In this document: positions 60,039 through 64,000 of the stretch, piece after piece
Position numbering within the stretch: the stretch's first letter is position 1
How the letters are laid out: each line of letters starts with the position of its first letter
DNA from: an uncultured Acidocella sp.
GTDB lineage: Bacteria > Pseudomonadota > Alphaproteobacteria > Acetobacterales > Acetobacteraceae
Assembly: GCF_946222605.1 (NCBI RefSeq)
Contig: NZ_CAMIIE010000008.1
Coordinates: 18,277 to 82,276 of the forward strand
Length of the DNA: 64,000 bases
Direction: 5' to 3'
Program-made: the position numbers and the translations under genes
Notes under the pieces: generated by a model
The model's database searches: none
Told to the model about the DNA's origin: nothing
What the model saw: only the letters and a program-made list of their open reading frames with translations

Positions 60039-61295
60039 ATGCAGGATGTTTCGCCCGCCCGTGTGCAGTTGCCGCCCTTGCTGGAAAGCCAGCCCGGGCT
60101 TTACAGCAACAGCCTGATCCAGGCGCCCCCGCGGCGGGTGGTGAAGCGCGAGGCCTTCATCGGCTTTGTCCGGGACGAGCCGAGTGCCGCCGTGCTGCAC
60201 AGCGCCTTCGCCGGGCACATCCCCAACAGCAATCAAGTGCATCTGGCGGATTTCGGCCAATCCCTCACCATCCTCGCCGGCATCGTCACGCCCGAGATCG
60301 TGCTGGTCGATCTCTCCGGCGAAGACCAGCCGATGAACGCCCTGATGAACCTCGCGGAAGTGGTGGATCCCGGCACCATCGTGCTGGCGGTGGGCGAGGT
60401 GCAGAATGTGAATTTCTACCGCACCGTCGTGCGCACGATGGGGGTGAGCGAATATCTCGCCAAGCCGCTGAACGAGGAGGCGGCGGCGCGCTATTTCCTG
60501 CCGCTGATCGATAAGCGCAACGGCGTGGTGAGGCCGCCGCGCGGCGGCGAGATGATCGCGCTGTGCGCGGCGCGTGGCGGCGTGGGCTGCAGCACGCTGG
60601 CGACCAATCTCGGCTGGTACATGTCCGAGATCCTGCGTCGGCATACGGTGCTGATGGATGGCGACGTCAATTGCGGCACGCTGGCGCTGAATCTGGATAT
60701 TCCGGCCAGTCGCGGCCTGGCGGCGGTGCTGGAATCGCCGGAACGGATGGACCAGCTGCTGATCGAGCGCTGCGTGTTCCGCGCCGGAGACCGGCTGGAC
60801 GTGATCGCCGGCCAGGAGGCCCTGGATTGGGCGCCGCCGGCCACGCCGGCGGCGGTGGCGCGCCTGATCGAGGCGATTCGCCCGCGCTATAATTATATGG
60901 TGGCGGATATCGGCGCCCGGCTCTCGCCCTTATCACGGGCCATGCTGTTCAATGCCCAGCGCCGTGTCATCGTGCTGGACCCGACGGAGATTTCGCTGCG
61001 CAACGCCCAGGCCTGGATGAGCTTGCCCGGCGGCTCCGCGCAGGATCCGCGGCCGCTGCTGGTGCTCAACAAGGCCGGCCAGCCCGGCGGGTTGCCGGTG
61101 GGGTATATCGAGGACCGGCTGGGCCAGACTCTCGCCATGCTGATCCCGGATCTGCCGCGCGAGGTGGGGGCCAGGGCCACCGCCGGCACGCTGGCGGCGC
61201 GGCCGCGCGGGCCGTTTCGCGCCGGGGTGGCGGCGCTGGCGAAGGCGCTGGAGATCGACCTGCCCTCCGCTTTGGCTCCGGCACAGGCGGCCTGA
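60039..61295 (+). CDS. CpaE-like pilus-assembly ATPase with altered P-loop
   Basis: The 418-residue protein has an N-terminal receiver-like domain (about 35-160, with EIVLVDLSGED, D91, and EYLAKPL) and a C-terminal MinD/ParA-type domain. Its P-loop is ARGGVGCST (178-186): the signature lysine is R179 and the P-loop lysine is replaced by C184, so ATP binding may be weak or absent. DGDVNCGTLALNL and MVADIGARL form the switch and Walker B regions. CpaE helps place Flp/Tad pili at a pole. No other tad or cpa genes are in the window, so it is an orphan. ATG 60039 follows GAGGAG. Confidence 0.82.
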   Translation: MQDVSPARVQLPPLLESQPGLYSNSLIQAPPRRVVKREAFIGFVRDEPSAAVLHSAFAGHIPNSNQVHLADFGQSLTILAGIVTPEIVLVDLSGEDQPMNALMNLAEVVDPGTIVLAVGEVQNVNFYRTVVRTMGVSEYLAKPLNEEAAARYFLPLIDKRNGVVRPPRGGEMIALCAARGGVGCSTLATNLGWYMSEILRRHTVLMDGDVNCGTLALNLDIPASRGLAAVLESPERMDQLLIERCVFRAGDRLDVIAGQEALDWAPPATPAAVARLIEAIRPRYNYMVADIGARLSPLSRAMLFNAQRRVIVLDPTEISLRNAQAWMSLPGGSAQDPRPLLVLNKAGQPGGLPVGYIEDRLGQTLAMLIPDLPREVGARATAGTLAARPRGPFRAGVAALAKALEIDLPSALAPAQAA

Positions 61296-61364
61296 GGGCG
61301 CATGCCGCCCGGCGGGCATAAACGCGCGGGCGGCATTAGGCTTTCGCGGCGAAATCCTGTATAA

Positions 61365-63836
<2,472 letters not shown>

Positions 63837-63839
<3 letters not shown>

Positions 63840-63940
63840 AGCATCAAGCTTTTAGCTTGATGCTCTAGGGTTTGTTTTAGCGAGCAATTTCATGTGTTTA
63901 TTTTGACGCTGGCGCGTCAACCTAAACACATATTGCTCTA
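63837..63940. repeat. 104-bp TAG-ended dispersed repeat, copy C
   Basis: Nearly identical to copies A and B. TAG at its left end is the gyrB stop codon. At its right end it shares TA (63939-63940) with an inverted partner, copy F. Confidence 0.92.
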
Positions 63941-64000
63941 GAGCGAGATGGGTTTACACCCACTCGCCAAAACAAAACCAAGAGCCTCAAGCTTCCAGCT
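63939..64000. repeat. Inverted, shortened member of the same repeat family (copy F), cut by window end
   Basis: Reads TAGAGCGAGATGGGTTTA, then CTCGCCAAAACAAAACC and AGAGCCTCAAGCTTCCAGCT. This follows the reverse complement of the repeat (TAGAGCAATATGTGTTTA ... CTCGCTAAAACAAACC ... AGAGCATCAAGCT), with the inner hairpin missing. The rest lies outside the window. Confidence 0.65.

Overview
This 64 kb window is GC-rich and almost completely coding. It looks like the chromosome of an alphaproteobacterium, most likely from the Acetobacteraceae or a close relative. Pointers are a class I lysyl-tRNA synthetase, an 811-residue GyrB without the enterobacterial insert, a 41-residue L36, the mutS-glnD pair, RmlABCD sugar genes, and frequent intrinsic terminators led by an AAAAGTTTTTGG box, which I remember as common in acetic acid bacteria (memory, not a search). 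I see no rRNA, CRISPR array, phage or complete insertion sequence. The genus is not determined.

Layout. 1-2914: kaiC-kaiB-histidine kinase operon on the minus strand, with the kinase cut by the window edge. 3083-6082: Lrp regulator divergent from alanine racemase and D-amino acid dehydrogenase. 6168-8375: divergent alkylation-repair genes (Ada-AlkA fusion and Ogt) around a perfect 17-bp inverted repeat. 8412-10674: an unrecognised small-protein/FIST-like pair and trhO. 10725-14897: a lipoprotein, a BASS transporter and an OPT transporter. 15008-17053: galM and a DapA-family lyase. 17394-25071: two complete polar amino acid ABC importers, with a YeeE/YedE sulfur transporter between them; the first has a convincing sigma-54 promoter. 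25204-27589: psiE, an FAH-family hydrolase and a 2-hydroxyacid dehydrogenase. 27963-30168: a PilZ protein, tRNA-Thr, an FAD oxidoreductase and a small membrane protein. 30442-38407: glnD, mutS and a GGDEF-EAL protein. 38923-41735: an ICMT-like methyltransferase, rpmJ and two GT2 enzymes. 42109-49309: dTDP-L-rhamnose genes behind a 1247-residue multi-module glycosyltransferase. 49381-54487: a second GGDEF-EAL protein, typA and a His-rich exported protein. 54678-57989: a lytic-transglycosylase-like protein, lysyl-tRNA synthetase and an MprF-type membrane domain. 58004-63839: a CDF transporter, rpsO, truB, a CpaE-like ATPase and gyrB.

Themes. Nitrogen and amino acid use is prominent (D-alanine catabolism, two importers, GlnD, a PuuB-like oxidase). 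Cyclic-di-GMP signalling is represented by two GGDEF-EAL proteins and one PilZ receptor, alongside surface polysaccharide synthesis. Timing or stress signalling is represented by KaiBC plus kinase.

The most striking non-genic signal is a 104-bp dispersed repeat with TAGAGC...GCTCTA ends. There are four full copies, one 34-bp remnant and one inverted partner running off the window end. In all five copies that abut a gene, the terminal TAG of the repeat is the stop codon of that gene. One copy carries matched changes in both arms of its first hairpin, which argues for selection on structure.
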